Position numbers and translations under genes: made by a program. The notes beneath the pieces were generated by a model, which was not told the origin of the DNA, did no database searches, and was given only the letters and a program-made list of their open reading frames with translations. A DNA stretch of 43,481 bases from Chitinophagaceae bacterium (GTDB lineage Bacteria > Bacteroidota > Bacteroidia > Chitinophagales > Chitinophagaceae). Every line of letters starts with the position of its first letter. Position 1 is the first letter of the stretch. Shown piece by piece: positions 9,556 through 19,197 of this stretch. The stretch spans positions 1-43,481 of the forward strand of contig JAHEMN010000012.1 of assembly GCA_024643645.1 (NCBI GenBank). The letters run 5' to 3'.

Positions 9556-10535
9556 TGGAAAAAGAAAAAAGGATTCTGCTCACCGGAGCAGCTGGATTTA
9601 TTGGAAGCTATCTGCTGGGGTATTTAAATGATCAGGGATATAAAAATATTATCATTGTTGATGATTTCAGCGATGAAGACAAATGGTTCAATTTTGATGA
9701 TAAAGAATTCACTGAAAAAATAGAAAGGGAAATATTATTTGATTGGCTCAAAAAAACTGATCCCGAAATAGATTTCATTTTTCATCTTGGGGCAAGAACA
9801 GACACTACTGAATTTGATTATAGTGTTCATGAAAAACTGAATGTTGATTATTCTAAGATGATATGGAAATATTGTGTTGAAAAAAACATTCCATTGGTCT
9901 ATGCATCATCTGCTGCAACTTATGGAAGCGGGGAATTGGGATATAAAGATGACCATGATGTAGTTGAAAAACTGCAACCTCTCAATCCTTATGGTGTATC
10001 AAAAAATGAATTTGATAAATGGGCTTTAGTTCAATCAGCTCAACCACCATTTTGGACAGGACTTAAATTCTTCAATGTTTATGGACCGAATGAATATCAT
10101 AAAGGCAGAATGGCAAGTATGATATTTCATGGTTATAACCAGGTCAAAAAAACTGGGGAAGTAAAGCTTTTCAAATCTCATATACCGGAGTTTAAAGATG
10201 GTGAGCAGTTACGGGATTTTATTTATGTAAAAGATATTGCTAAGGTTTGTTATTGGTTAATGAAAAATCCTGTTGCATCCGGATTATATAATTTAGGTAC
10301 AGGTAAAGCAAGAAGTTTTAAAGATCTTGTTACTGCTATTTTTGTTACCCTTAATAAAGAGCCTGTCATAAAATATATTGATATGCCGGAAGATATACGG
10401 GACAAGTATCAGTATTTTACAGAAGCTGATATGCAAAAACTCAGGGATGCCGGTTATTATGATTCATTTTATACTCTTGAAGAAGGGGTTGCAGAATATG
10501 TAAAAGATTTTCTGACTAAGAATAAATACTTCTAA
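9555..10535 (+). CDS. hldD: ADP-L-glycero-D-manno-heptose 6-epimerase
   Basis: The product converts ADP-D-glycero-D-manno-heptose to the L-glycero form for lipopolysaccharide inner core. It is a 326-residue extended SDR protein: the NAD(P) motif GAAGFIG at 11-17, the YASSAATYG strand at 116-124 and the catalytic Y146/K150 pair in YGVSK. Family-specific features are DDFSDEDKWFN, HLGARTDTTE and FNVYGPNEYHKGRMAS, which separate HldD from GalE-type epimerases. It begins inside the purL stop (TAATG), indicating coupled translation, and is followed by a strong hairpin. No other heptose genes (hldE, gmhA, gmhB) are nearby. Confidence is high for the family. Confidence 0.94.
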   Translation: MEKEKRILLTGAAGFIGSYLLGYLNDQGYKNIIIVDDFSDEDKWFNFDDKEFTEKIEREILFDWLKKTDPEIDFIFHLGARTDTTEFDYSVHEKLNVDYSKMIWKYCVEKNIPLVYASSAATYGSGELGYKDDHDVVEKLQPLNPYGVSKNEFDKWALVQSAQPPFWTGLKFFNVYGPNEYHKGRMASMIFHGYNQVKKTGEVKLFKSHIPEFKDGEQLRDFIYVKDIAKVCYWLMKNPVASGLYNLGTGKARSFKDLVTAIFVTLNKEPVIKYIDMPEDIRDKYQYFTEADMQKLRDAGYYDSFYTLEEGVAEYVKDFLTKNKYF

Positions 10536-10539
10536 ATGA

Positions 10540-10567
10540 AAAGGGAGCAACTTTCGTTACTCCCTTT
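10540..10567. terminator. Bidirectional hairpin between hldD and the fasciclin gene
   Basis: AAAGGGAG (10540-10547) pairs with CTCCCTTT (10560-10567), and AAC/GTT extends the stem after one mismatch, leaving a TTTC loop. The stem is A-rich on one side and T-rich on the other, so it can act for both convergent genes. Confidence 0.75.
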
Positions 10568-10596
10568 ATTGTTTATTACAACAATGAAAAAGCCGT

Positions 10597-11145
10597 TTAT
10601 TTTGCAGGCATTAATACTGCATCAATTACATGAACAACTCCATTGCTTCCTTCAAGATCAGCAGCCGTTACATTGGCACCATTGATCATCACTTTTCCGT
10701 CTTTTACAGATACGGTCAACTCACCACCTTGCAAGGTCTTTATTTTTTGACCATCAGATAGATCAGCAGCTTTAACAGAACCAGCTACTACATGGTACGT
10801 TAAAATATTTGTCAGATCAGCTTTTTTCTCAGGCATTAATAAACCATCAACTGTTCCGGCAGGCAAAGCTGCAAAAGCAGCATTGGTTGGTGCAAAAATG
10901 GTAAATGGACCAGCACCTTTTAATGTTTCAACAAGTCCTGCAGCAGTTACAGCAGCAACTAAAGTTGTATGATCAGGTGATCCGATTGCAATATCAACAA
11001 CGTCTTTTGGCGCATCCATCTTAGGCTCATCCATTGGTACAGTTGTTGTTTCTTCGGCTGTCTTTTCACCCTCATTGTTACAAGCTACAAAAGTAGCTGA
11101 GCTCAATACTACTGCAGCAAGCAGTGTAAAAAAATTCTTTTTCAT
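10597..11145 (-). CDS. Fasciclin (FAS1) domain lipoprotein
   Basis: This is a 182-residue exported lipoprotein. The N-terminal signal peptide ends in the lipobox FVAC with C22 as the lipidated residue, followed by a low-complexity linker of about 25 residues containing MDEP and MDAP. Residues 48-182 form one FAS1 domain with the H1 box (GPFTIFAPTNAAFAAL), the central LTYHVV segment and the H2 box (NGVVHVIDAVLMP). FAS1 domains mediate cell-surface adhesion; the exact ligand is unknown. It should sit on the outer or inner membrane facing the periplasm or surface. Its leader resembles that of the Cys/His lipoprotein at 12195. It is monocistronic. Confidence 0.92.
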   Translation of the reverse strand: MKKNFFTLLAAVVLSSATFVACNNEGEKTAEETTTVPMDEPKMDAPKDVVDIAIGSPDHTTLVAAVTAAGLVETLKGAGPFTIFAPTNAAFAALPAGTVDGLLMPEKKADLTNILTYHVVAGSVKAADLSDGQKIKTLQGGELTVSVKDGKVMINGANVTAADLEGSNGVVHVIDAVLMPAK

Positions 11146-11312
11146 AATTGTTTTATTTGTTTGGGTTATAACACTAACTGTTGAAAATAGTTCCCAAACA
11201 GTTTAAATAAATCAATAAAAAAAATTCTGTTCAACAGATATCTCACCGTCTGATTTTAATATTAAACAAAACAACATCTGCTTACATACTTATCTTTACC
11301 AAAAGAAAAGAT

Positions 11313-12110
11313 ATGAGTAAAAAAATTGCAATTATTGGTGGAGGAAATCTGGGAGCATCAATTGCAGAAGGATTAATTCAAAGTGAATTCAGCAGACCTG
11401 TTGAACTAACTATTACCCGAAGAAAGCCTTCGGCACTTAGCCTCTTTGCGGAAAGAGGTTGTATGGTTCATAGTGATAATAAAAAAGCAGTTAGAGATAG
11501 TGAAGTGATCATTCTTGCAGTTAAACCATATAATTATGCAGAAATCATTAAAGAAATAAAAACGGTACTCAATCCTAAAAAACATGTTCTCGTTTCAGTT
11601 ATTACAGGTGTTTGGATAGAGCAATTGCAAACTGCAATTGGAAAACCAGTACCGGTAATAAGAGCAATGCCAAATACTGCAATTGCTATTCAACAAAGCA
11701 TGACCTGTCTTGCTCATAACGGAGCTACCTCTTCTCAACTTAGTTTTATCCAGGATCTGTTTGATCAATTGGGAAAAACTGTAATAATAAATGAAAAATT
11801 AATGGATGCAGCAACCGTACTTGGTGCATGTGGAACTGCATATGCAATGCGGTATATCCGGGCAAATATCCAGGGTGGAATTGAAATTGGTTTTGATGCT
11901 GCTACCGCTTCATTAATAGCTGCACAAACTGTAAATGGTGCTGCAGAATTATTATTACAAAAAGGAGCACACCCTGAACAGGAAATTGATAAAGTAACTA
12001 CTCCTATGGGTTGTACCATTGCCGGCTTAAATGAAATGGAACACCAGGGCTTCAGCTCATCATTAATAAGAGGGCTTGTTGCCAGTTATAAAAAGATCGT
12101 AAAAGACTAA
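11313..12110 (+). CDS. proC: Pyrroline-5-carboxylate reductase
   Basis: The product carries out the last step of proline synthesis, the NAD(P)H reduction of 1-pyrroline-5-carboxylate. At 265 residues it has the normal length. The Rossmann motif GGGNLGASIAEGL starts at residue 8; VIRAMPNTAIAI is the conserved substrate-side segment and the C-terminal dimerisation domain includes LGACGTAYAMRY and TTPMGCTIAGLNEME, the P5CR signature (usually TSPGGTT.. in the family, here a variant). It is flanked by two lipoprotein genes and has no other proline gene nearby. A -7-like TATCTTTA lies at 11291-11298 without a clear -33 element. Confidence 0.95.
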   Translation: MSKKIAIIGGGNLGASIAEGLIQSEFSRPVELTITRRKPSALSLFAERGCMVHSDNKKAVRDSEVIILAVKPYNYAEIIKEIKTVLNPKKHVLVSVITGVWIEQLQTAIGKPVPVIRAMPNTAIAIQQSMTCLAHNGATSSQLSFIQDLFDQLGKTVIINEKLMDAATVLGACGTAYAMRYIRANIQGGIEIGFDAATASLIAAQTVNGAAELLLQKGAHPEQEIDKVTTPMGCTIAGLNEMEHQGFSSSLIRGLVASYKKIVKD

Positions 12111-12194
12111 TTTCCAATAGATTACTTTTATGACTATTCAATTTTTATCACCAAATTATTTTTTTTATCTTTCTTGCAAATAAAAAAATATAAT

Positions 12195-12530
12195 ATGAAA
12201 AAATTACTTTCTTCATTGGTGCTGGTAGCAGCACTAAGTTTTGTGGCTTGCAACAATGAAAAAAAGGCAGATACTGCTGAAACTAAAGATGGAACTGAGC
12301 AAATGGATGCCCCAACTGCGCCTGCAGCTATGATGGCTGCTGTAGCTCATGTTTGTACAGATAAATGTACAGAGGGAAATCATATGTATGCTCATAATGA
12401 AGTGGGGCATACTTGTACTGAAGCATGTGGCGCTGCTCATGTTTGTACCGAAAAATGTTCAGAGGGAAATCATATGTATGCTCATGGCGAAGCAGGTCAT
12501 ACCTGTTCAGAAGAGTGTACTCAAATGTAA
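12195..12530 (+). CDS. Small lipoprotein with two tandem Cys/His-rich repeats
   Basis: The 111-residue product starts at the ATG at 12195 (a TTG seven codons upstream would place charged residues ahead of the signal peptide). The signal peptide ends in FVAC, giving a lipidated cysteine. After a linker of about 30 residues come two near-identical 30-residue units, each with the spacing H-x-C-x3-C-x4-H-x3-H-x4-H-x-C-x3-C: four cysteines and four histidines per unit. This strongly suggests metal binding (zinc, copper or nickel; inference) or disulfide-knotted folding in the periplasm. I do not recognise a named family. It follows proC by 84 bp and ends at a strong terminator. Confidence 0.85.
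   Translation: MKKLLSSLVLVAALSFVACNNEKKADTAETKDGTEQMDAPTAPAAMMAAVAHVCTDKCTEGNHMYAHNEVGHTCTEACGAAHVCTEKCSEGNHMYAHGEAGHTCSEECTQM
12345..12524 (+). repeat. Two 90-bp tandem coding repeats
   Basis: Unit 1 spans 12345-12434 and unit 2 spans 12435-12524, each encoding 30 residues. Most bases are identical, including a continuous block around GAGGGAAATCATATGTATGC in both, which points to a recent in-frame duplication. Confidence 0.9.
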
Positions 12531-12552
12531 ATACAGGTTAATAAATTTTAGG

Positions 12553-12582
12553 CCGGAGTTAATAGATCAACTCCGGTTTTTT
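12553..12582 (+). terminator. Rho-independent terminator after the Cys/His lipoprotein
   Basis: A perfect 8-bp stem, CCGGAGTT (12553-12560) with AACTCCGG (12569-12576), an 8-base loop and a run of six T. It overlaps the end of the convergent amidohydrolase gene. Confidence 0.92.
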
Positions 12583-13873
12583 ATTGTTTATATATAATTC
12601 CGTCCTTCATTACAAAAATTACTTTTCCAAATACCTGCAGATCTTTTAAAGGATCGCCAGCCACTGCAACAATATCTGCTAACTTACCTACTTCAATACT
12701 TCCTAACTTATCTTTTTCTCCTAATAATTCAGCAGCATTTATCGTTGCAGATTTTATTGTTTCCATAACCGGCATACCAGCTTCATGCATATAAACAAAT
12801 TCAAGCCAATTCATTCCATGTTTAAATACACCTGCATCTGTACCGAATGCAATCTTAACCCCGGCTTTATACGCTTTGGCCAGTGTTGCTTTTATCTGAG
12901 GTCCAATTTCTAATGCTTTAGGAGTTACCAGGGCCGGGTAATAGCCTGGAATTTTTGCAGAATCAGCCACTGCTGCTCCGGCGGTTAAAGTTGGTACATA
13001 CCAGGTACCGTATTGTTTAAAAAGTGCTATCGCTTCATCATCCATTAGTGTTCCATGTTCAATAGAGTTTACTCCTGCACGGATAGCTCTTTTCATTCCC
13101 TCAGCCCCATGTGCATGTACAGCTACTTTAAAACCATAATCCTTTGCAGTTTCAACAATTGCTTTTACTTCTGCTTCAGTGAATTGAGGATTGCTCGAAC
13201 TTTTTGCAACACTCAATACGCCTCCTGTGGCAGTGATTTTGATCAAATCACTTCCATCTTTGTACCGTTGACGAACTGCCTGCCTGCATTCATCTGGCCC
13301 ATTTGCCACCCCTTCAGCGGGGCCCGGATCTTCCATCAGGTCTTTACGGTAACCATTTGTAGGGTCAGCATGCCCTCCGGTTGTTGCAATAGATTTACCC
13401 GCAGTATAAACTCTCGGCCCTTTTATAATTCCTTTATTGATAGCATTTCTAAGAGAAATATTTACACCAGTACCACCCAGATCCCTTACAGTTGTAAATC
13501 CCGTCATTAAAGTTATTTCAGAAAATTTTACTGACAGGTATGCATAATCTGCCGGATTGAAAGTGAATGTTTCCATATAGCGGTTTGGATTCGTTTCATG
13601 TTCCATATGCACATGCATATCGATCCAACCGGGCATTACGGTTCTTGTCTTCAGGTCAATAATGTTTATTTCTGTTGAAGGGGAAGAAGACCCCTTACTC
13701 GAGAAACCATTTTCAATAGCCACAATCTTATTTTTTTCAACTACAATAGTCATATTTTTCTGCGGCTCATTAGTGATTCCATCTATAAGGGAGCCACACC
13801 ATATATAGGTTTTTTGGGCTTGTAATGTGGAGATAAAAATGAAGCAGCAAATGCTGAATAGTATTCTTTTCAT
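12581..13873 (-). CDS. Secreted amidohydrolase, imidazolonepropionase/prolidase-like
   Basis: The 430-residue product belongs to the metal-dependent amidohydrolase superfamily. Residues 1-19 form a signal peptide ending in LQAQ, so it is exported. The metal-site motifs are in order: HVH in GWIDMHVHMEHE, the lysine region KITATGG, VAVHAHG, SIEHGT and FGTDAG, consistent with a binuclear zinc centre. The overall pattern matches the group annotated as imidazolonepropionase-like or Xaa-Pro dipeptidases, which actually hydrolyse dipeptides or cyclic amides; the substrate cannot be read here. The C-terminus returns to the small beta-domain (GKLADIVAVAGDPL). It stands alone, converging on the small lipoprotein gene. 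Confidence 0.9.
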   Translation of the reverse strand: MKRILFSICCFIFISTLQAQKTYIWCGSLIDGITNEPQKNMTIVVEKNKIVAIENGFSSKGSSSPSTEINIIDLKTRTVMPGWIDMHVHMEHETNPNRYMETFTFNPADYAYLSVKFSEITLMTGFTTVRDLGGTGVNISLRNAINKGIIKGPRVYTAGKSIATTGGHADPTNGYRKDLMEDPGPAEGVANGPDECRQAVRQRYKDGSDLIKITATGGVLSVAKSSSNPQFTEAEVKAIVETAKDYGFKVAVHAHGAEGMKRAIRAGVNSIEHGTLMDDEAIALFKQYGTWYVPTLTAGAAVADSAKIPGYYPALVTPKALEIGPQIKATLAKAYKAGVKIAFGTDAGVFKHGMNWLEFVYMHEAGMPVMETIKSATINAAELLGEKDKLGSIEVGKLADIVAVAGDPLKDLQVFGKVIFVMKDGIIYKQ

Positions 13874-14141
13874 ATTATTAGTTGAGCTACTAATTTATGA
13901 CAAATGAAGATGATTCAACTAAAATAATAATCAGGTATTTAATTCACTGTCAACTGGTTAATATATATGATTTGCAAATCATCTTTTCCACTTCATTTTT
14001 TTAAATCTGTGGATATGAAATTTTAATGACCGGGAATTTTATTATACTTTTACACGACCTCCCGGAGTTATTCTCAAATTCACTTCTGCTGGTCAAGAGG
14101 CTGGTAAATTTCAACAGATCATTTTATAGCAATTAAACTAA

Positions 14142-15809
<1,668 letters not shown>

Positions 15810-15908
15810 TTTATTTCATTATTTCCGGCGCTTTTTATTTATAATCTCCTTGAAATCATTGGATATTATTCAAGTTAGAGAAAGAAATCTAGGGCAATCA
15901 GAAACCGT

Positions 15909-15916
15909 TATCTTTG
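15909..15916 (+). promoter_or_regulatory. Putative yidC promoter -7 element
   Basis: TATCTTTG matches TAnnTTTG exactly and lies 23 bases before the yidC ATG. The expected TTG is absent at -33 (a TTA is nearby), so only the -7 element is supported. Confidence 0.5.
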
Positions 15917-15938
15917 CCCACTCCAAAAAAAATGAAGA

Positions 15939-17786
15939 ATGAAGTTTGACCGCAATACAGTCATTGGTTTTTTAGTATTGGCTATTCTGTTCATCGGCTA
16001 TTTTTATTTCACCAATAAACAACAGGCAGAATTCCGTAAAACTCAGGCTGCAGAATTAACAATAAAACAGGCGAAAGAAGATTCGATTGCACTATTAAAT
16101 AAACCAGCAGAAGATTCAGTTAAAAGAGTAATAGATTCTGTTACTAAAGTTTCTAATGTTGGCAATTTTAAAAAGGCATTGGATACCACTGAGAATTTAG
16201 TGGTTATTCAAAACGAGTTAATGAAGATAACTTTTACCAGCAGAGGTGGTAGAGTTAAGCAAGTTGAGCTTAAAAATTATAAAGAGCATGATAGCAGTTT
16301 GGTAAAACTGGCTTCAAGTGATTTTGATAAAATTGGGTATCGAATAAACACAGGTGGTAATAGTAGCGAAGAAACAGCTAATCTTTCCTTCACTCAAATT
16401 GATAGTACTACCAGAGAAGGTAACCAGGTAATTTCATTTACACTTCAGGCGGAAGATAGTAGCGGTGCTTTTGTTACCCATGAATATGTAATTAAGCCGG
16501 ATGATTACATGATTGATTTCAATGTAAAAATGAAAGGTGCTGAACAATTATTGAATCAGGGAACAATGAATTTATTATGGCAGTATACTGCCGCTCAGCA
16601 AGAGTCTGATATCTCATTTGAAAAGCAAAATACTCAAGTGGGTTATGTAGAAGATGGCAGTTTTGATTATCATACAATAGGTAGAAAAAGCAGTAAGAAT
16701 TTTGATGAGAATATTAACTGGGTAGGTGTAAGACAACGTTTTTTCTTCACCATTTTGGTTGCGAAAGACAATTTTTCTTCTGGTAATATGGAGTGGACCG
16801 TTCCGGATGATTCTACAAAAACGGTTGTACAATCTATTGCTAATATGAAAGTGCCTGTACAAGCCGGTCCCTCAACTGTAATTCCTTTTAGCATTTATTA
16901 TGGTCCATCAGATTATCAGATCCTTAAAAAGTATGATCTCAAATTTGAGAAACTGGTTAATCTTGGCCAGGGCATGTACTCTTTTGTAAGACCAATCAAT
17001 AAGTACATCATCATGCCTATTTTTAATTTTTTAAGAGGCTTGACTGGTAATTTAGGAATTGTAATTGCTTTACTAACGATTTTTATCAGATTACTTACTT
17101 CGCCACTTATATATAAGAGTTATTTGAGTGGTGCTAAGATGAAAGCTCTGAGGCCTGAGATCGCAAAGTTAAAAGAAAAAACAGGTGATGATAAGCAGGC
17201 AATGAGTATGGAGCAAATGAAATTATTCAGAGAGGCAGGAGTAAACCCTTTAGGTGGTTGTATACCTGCATTATTGCAGATTCCTATATTCTTTGCGTTG
17301 TTTAGTTATTTTAATTCTGAAGTAGCATTAAGGGGAGCTGAATTTCTTTGGTCTACTGATCTTTCTGCTTATGATGATCCTATTAAATTTGGTTTTAATA
17401 TACCGCTATTAGGTAGTCATTTAAGTCTTTTTTGTATAACTGCAGTAATAACAAGTTTCCTCATTTCATTATATAGTATGAGCATGACACCGGATCAAAG
17501 TAATCCGGTAATGAAATATATGCCATATATTTTCCCTATTTTTCTACTATTTTTCTTTAACAGACTTCCGGCAGCATTAACCTGGTATTATACAGTTTCC
17601 AATCTGATCACATTGATACTTCAATATATCATTCAGACATATATTATTGATCATGATAAGATTCTTGAAAAAATTGCCCTAAACCGAAAAAAGCCAAAAA
17701 CAAAATCCAAGTGGCAGGAAAGAATGGAACAAATGCAGGAGCAGCAGAAAAAGATGAAGGAAATGCAGCAAAAGAATAAGCGCTGA
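15939..17786 (+). CDS. yidC: Membrane protein insertase YidC
   Basis: The product inserts and folds inner-membrane proteins, alone or with SecYEG. At 615 residues it is the Gram-negative long form: a first helix at about residues 8-24, a large periplasmic beta-domain (about 60-345), then the conserved five-helix Oxa1 core from about residue 350. The core shows RLLTSPLIYKSYLSGAKM, the AGVNPLGGCIPALLQIPIFFALF hairpin segment and the last helices with TWYYTVSNLITLILQY. The C-terminal tail is a highly charged, Gln/Lys/Met-rich helix that may contact ribosomes (inference). An ATG at 15932 in another frame opens only a five-codon reading frame across the start. A strong terminator follows. Confidence 0.96.
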   Translation: MKFDRNTVIGFLVLAILFIGYFYFTNKQQAEFRKTQAAELTIKQAKEDSIALLNKPAEDSVKRVIDSVTKVSNVGNFKKALDTTENLVVIQNELMKITFTSRGGRVKQVELKNYKEHDSSLVKLASSDFDKIGYRINTGGNSSEETANLSFTQIDSTTREGNQVISFTLQAEDSSGAFVTHEYVIKPDDYMIDFNVKMKGAEQLLNQGTMNLLWQYTAAQQESDISFEKQNTQVGYVEDGSFDYHTIGRKSSKNFDENINWVGVRQRFFFTILVAKDNFSSGNMEWTVPDDSTKTVVQSIANMKVPVQAGPSTVIPFSIYYGPSDYQILKKYDLKFEKLVNLGQGMYSFVRPINKYIIMPIFNFLRGLTGNLGIVIALLTIFIRLLTSPLIYKSYLSGAKMKALRPEIAKLKEKTGDDKQAMSMEQMKLFREAGVNPLGGCIPALLQIPIFFALFSYFNSEVALRGAEFLWSTDLSAYDDPIKFGFNIPLLGSHLSLFCITAVITSFLISLYSMSMTPDQSNPVMKYMPYIFPIFLLFFFNRLPAALTWYYTVSNLITLILQYIIQTYIIDHDKILEKIALNRKKPKTKSKWQERMEQMQEQQKKMKEMQQKNKR

Positions 17787-17810
17787 TTTCTGTTAAAATA
17801 TTGATAATAG

Positions 17811-17844
17811 AAACCGGGATTAGCCTTTGGCAACCCGGTTTTTT
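17811..17844 (+). terminator. Rho-independent terminator after yidC
   Basis: AACCGGG (17812-17818) pairs with CCCGGTT (17834-17840); the loop contains a smaller GCC/GGC hairpin. The right arm runs into T4. Confidence 0.88.
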
Positions 17845-17907
17845 ATTTTAAGCAACTTAATGATTAATTTGGCACGTCTTTTAGATATATAAATTAGATA
17901 TAGAAAA

Positions 17908-18570
17908 ATGAAAAAGCTTATTTACATATTTTTTGGAGTTTCAGCATTATTGATTTCAGTAGATCTTATGGCTCAGAAAAAATTGACTGAAGCTACAATT
18001 TCATACGATATTGTAATAAATACCGGTGATAAAAATCCTCAGGCTGCTGATCTTCTGGATGGGGCAACCAGTGTTGTGTATTTAAAAGGAAATTCAAGCC
18101 GTTCAGAAATGATCAGCTCATTAGGTACACAGGCAACTATTATTGATGGTAAATCAGGCAATGTAACTGTATTGAAAGATTATGGAGAGCAGAAGTATAT
18201 GATTAATATGACTTCAAATGACTGGAAGCAATCAAATAAGAAATATGAGGGTATTACTTTTAAGTATGAAGATGAAACGAAGGTGATACAAGGATATACT
18301 TGTCAGAAAGCGATTGGTGTGTTGGGAGATGGCAGCACATTTACCGTCTATTTTACAAAAGACCTGCTGCCGGTAAATAAAGATTTTCAATATCTCAATA
18401 AAAATCTGCCTGGTTTAGCCATGCAATATGAAGCTTCAATAGGATCATTAATGGTAACGTATACAGTTTCTAGTATCAATTTTAATCCTGTTACCCAAGC
18501 AAAATTTGAATTACCTAAATCAGGTTATAGAGTGATGACGTATGAGGAAAGTAAGGGAGGAAGAGATTAA
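17908..18570 (+). CDS. Exported protein, DUF4412/GLPGLI-like
   Basis: The 220-residue product has a signal peptide of 22 residues ending in LMAQ. The mature part is rich in beta-strands with a TISYDIVIN start, QGYTCQKAIG and a NLPGLAMQYE segment, a layout similar to DUF4412 and to the GLPGLI family of Bacteroidota periplasmic proteins, both related in fold to LolA-type lipid-binding barrels. The role is unknown; the assignment rests on the pattern of strands and one short motif. Its stop codon overlaps that of the convergent gene at 18567. The upstream TTGGCACG (17869-17876) resembles a sigma-54 -24 box but lacks the -12 GC. Confidence 0.75.
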   Translation: MKKLIYIFFGVSALLISVDLMAQKKLTEATISYDIVINTGDKNPQAADLLDGATSVVYLKGNSSRSEMISSLGTQATIIDGKSGNVTVLKDYGEQKYMINMTSNDWKQSNKKYEGITFKYEDETKVIQGYTCQKAIGVLGDGSTFTVYFTKDLLPVNKDFQYLNKNLPGLAMQYEASIGSLMVTYTVSSINFNPVTQAKFELPKSGYRVMTYEESKGGRD

Positions 18571-18938
18571 TTTGATTCGAATTGTCTGTTACCAAGTTCA
18601 ATTTTGACCTTATTCAGAATTACTTTCTTTTTTAGCGGAACGATATATGTAGTATTACCTTTCTCATAGGTAACTACAGTATTTAAATTAATATACTGTC
18701 TGTTTTCCAGTGTATTAAAAACCTGGTTACCACGATAGGTATAACCGGAACGAAGAGAAAAAGAATTTTGAGAATATGTTTTGCCTGATAGCAAAGCAGA
18801 CTTTTTTGTAACAGTAGATTTTTTATTACCATCACCTAAGGCACCAAACGATGCAATAGCAGTAGCCGCTATCAAAACTGTAGCCGCCAGCCTTTTCGTT
18901 GCATTATTTTTAAATATGTTAAACTTGGTGGTGTCCAT
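18567..18938 (-). CDS. Small exported protein of unknown function
   Basis: The 123-residue product starts at the ATG at 18938 (the frame opens at a TTG nine codons earlier, which would add a hydrophobic stretch before the real leader). A basic N-terminus (KNNATKRLAATVLIAATAIASFGALG) gives a signal peptide or single anchor at about residues 18-38. The rest is short strands with many Asn, Lys and Tyr, such as YRGNQVFNTLENRQYINLN, and ends in a KKKVILNKVKIELG segment. No family is recognised. The two genes converge so closely that the stops share a TTAA. Confidence 0.6.
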   Translation of the reverse strand: MDTTKFNIFKNNATKRLAATVLIAATAIASFGALGDGNKKSTVTKKSALLSGKTYSQNSFSLRSGYTYRGNQVFNTLENRQYINLNTVVTYEKGNTTYIVPLKKKVILNKVKIELGNRQFESN

Positions 18939-19197
18939 TATTACAAAAGTAAATACAAATTTCAATATAAAACAAACCGTTTATCCAAAACTTTAATACA
19001 TTATTAACGCTGGAATCCACAAAATGTTACATCTTGAATCAGAAAATTGTTGCTATTTTGCACATATGGGGATAAGAATTTTGCATTATAGCTCATTTTT
19101 TTCTCTTAACTTGTTGTAAATAAACTTTTCAGGGGGCAAAGGGATTTTGCTGTCTGATCCGGCTCTTTAACAGTTTTGCTCACTAAAAGTCCGATTC

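Noticed and set aside
13055-13510. 151-codon open frame on the plus strand within the amidohydrolase gene
   Set aside because: Antisense to a well-supported enzyme and with unlikely amino acid composition; a shadow frame.
13876-13893. TTAGT/ACTAA inverted repeat upstream of the amidohydrolase gene as an operator
   Set aside because: The half-sites are only 5 bp and no regulator or second copy supports it.
15932-15949. Five-codon reading frame overlapping the yidC start as a regulatory leader peptide
   Set aside because: Too short and without any supporting feature; likely chance.
17869-17884. Sigma-54-like promoter (TTGGCACG then TTAG) before the 220-residue exported protein
   Set aside because: The -24 half is good but the -12 half lacks the essential GC, and no enhancer-binding regulator is nearby.
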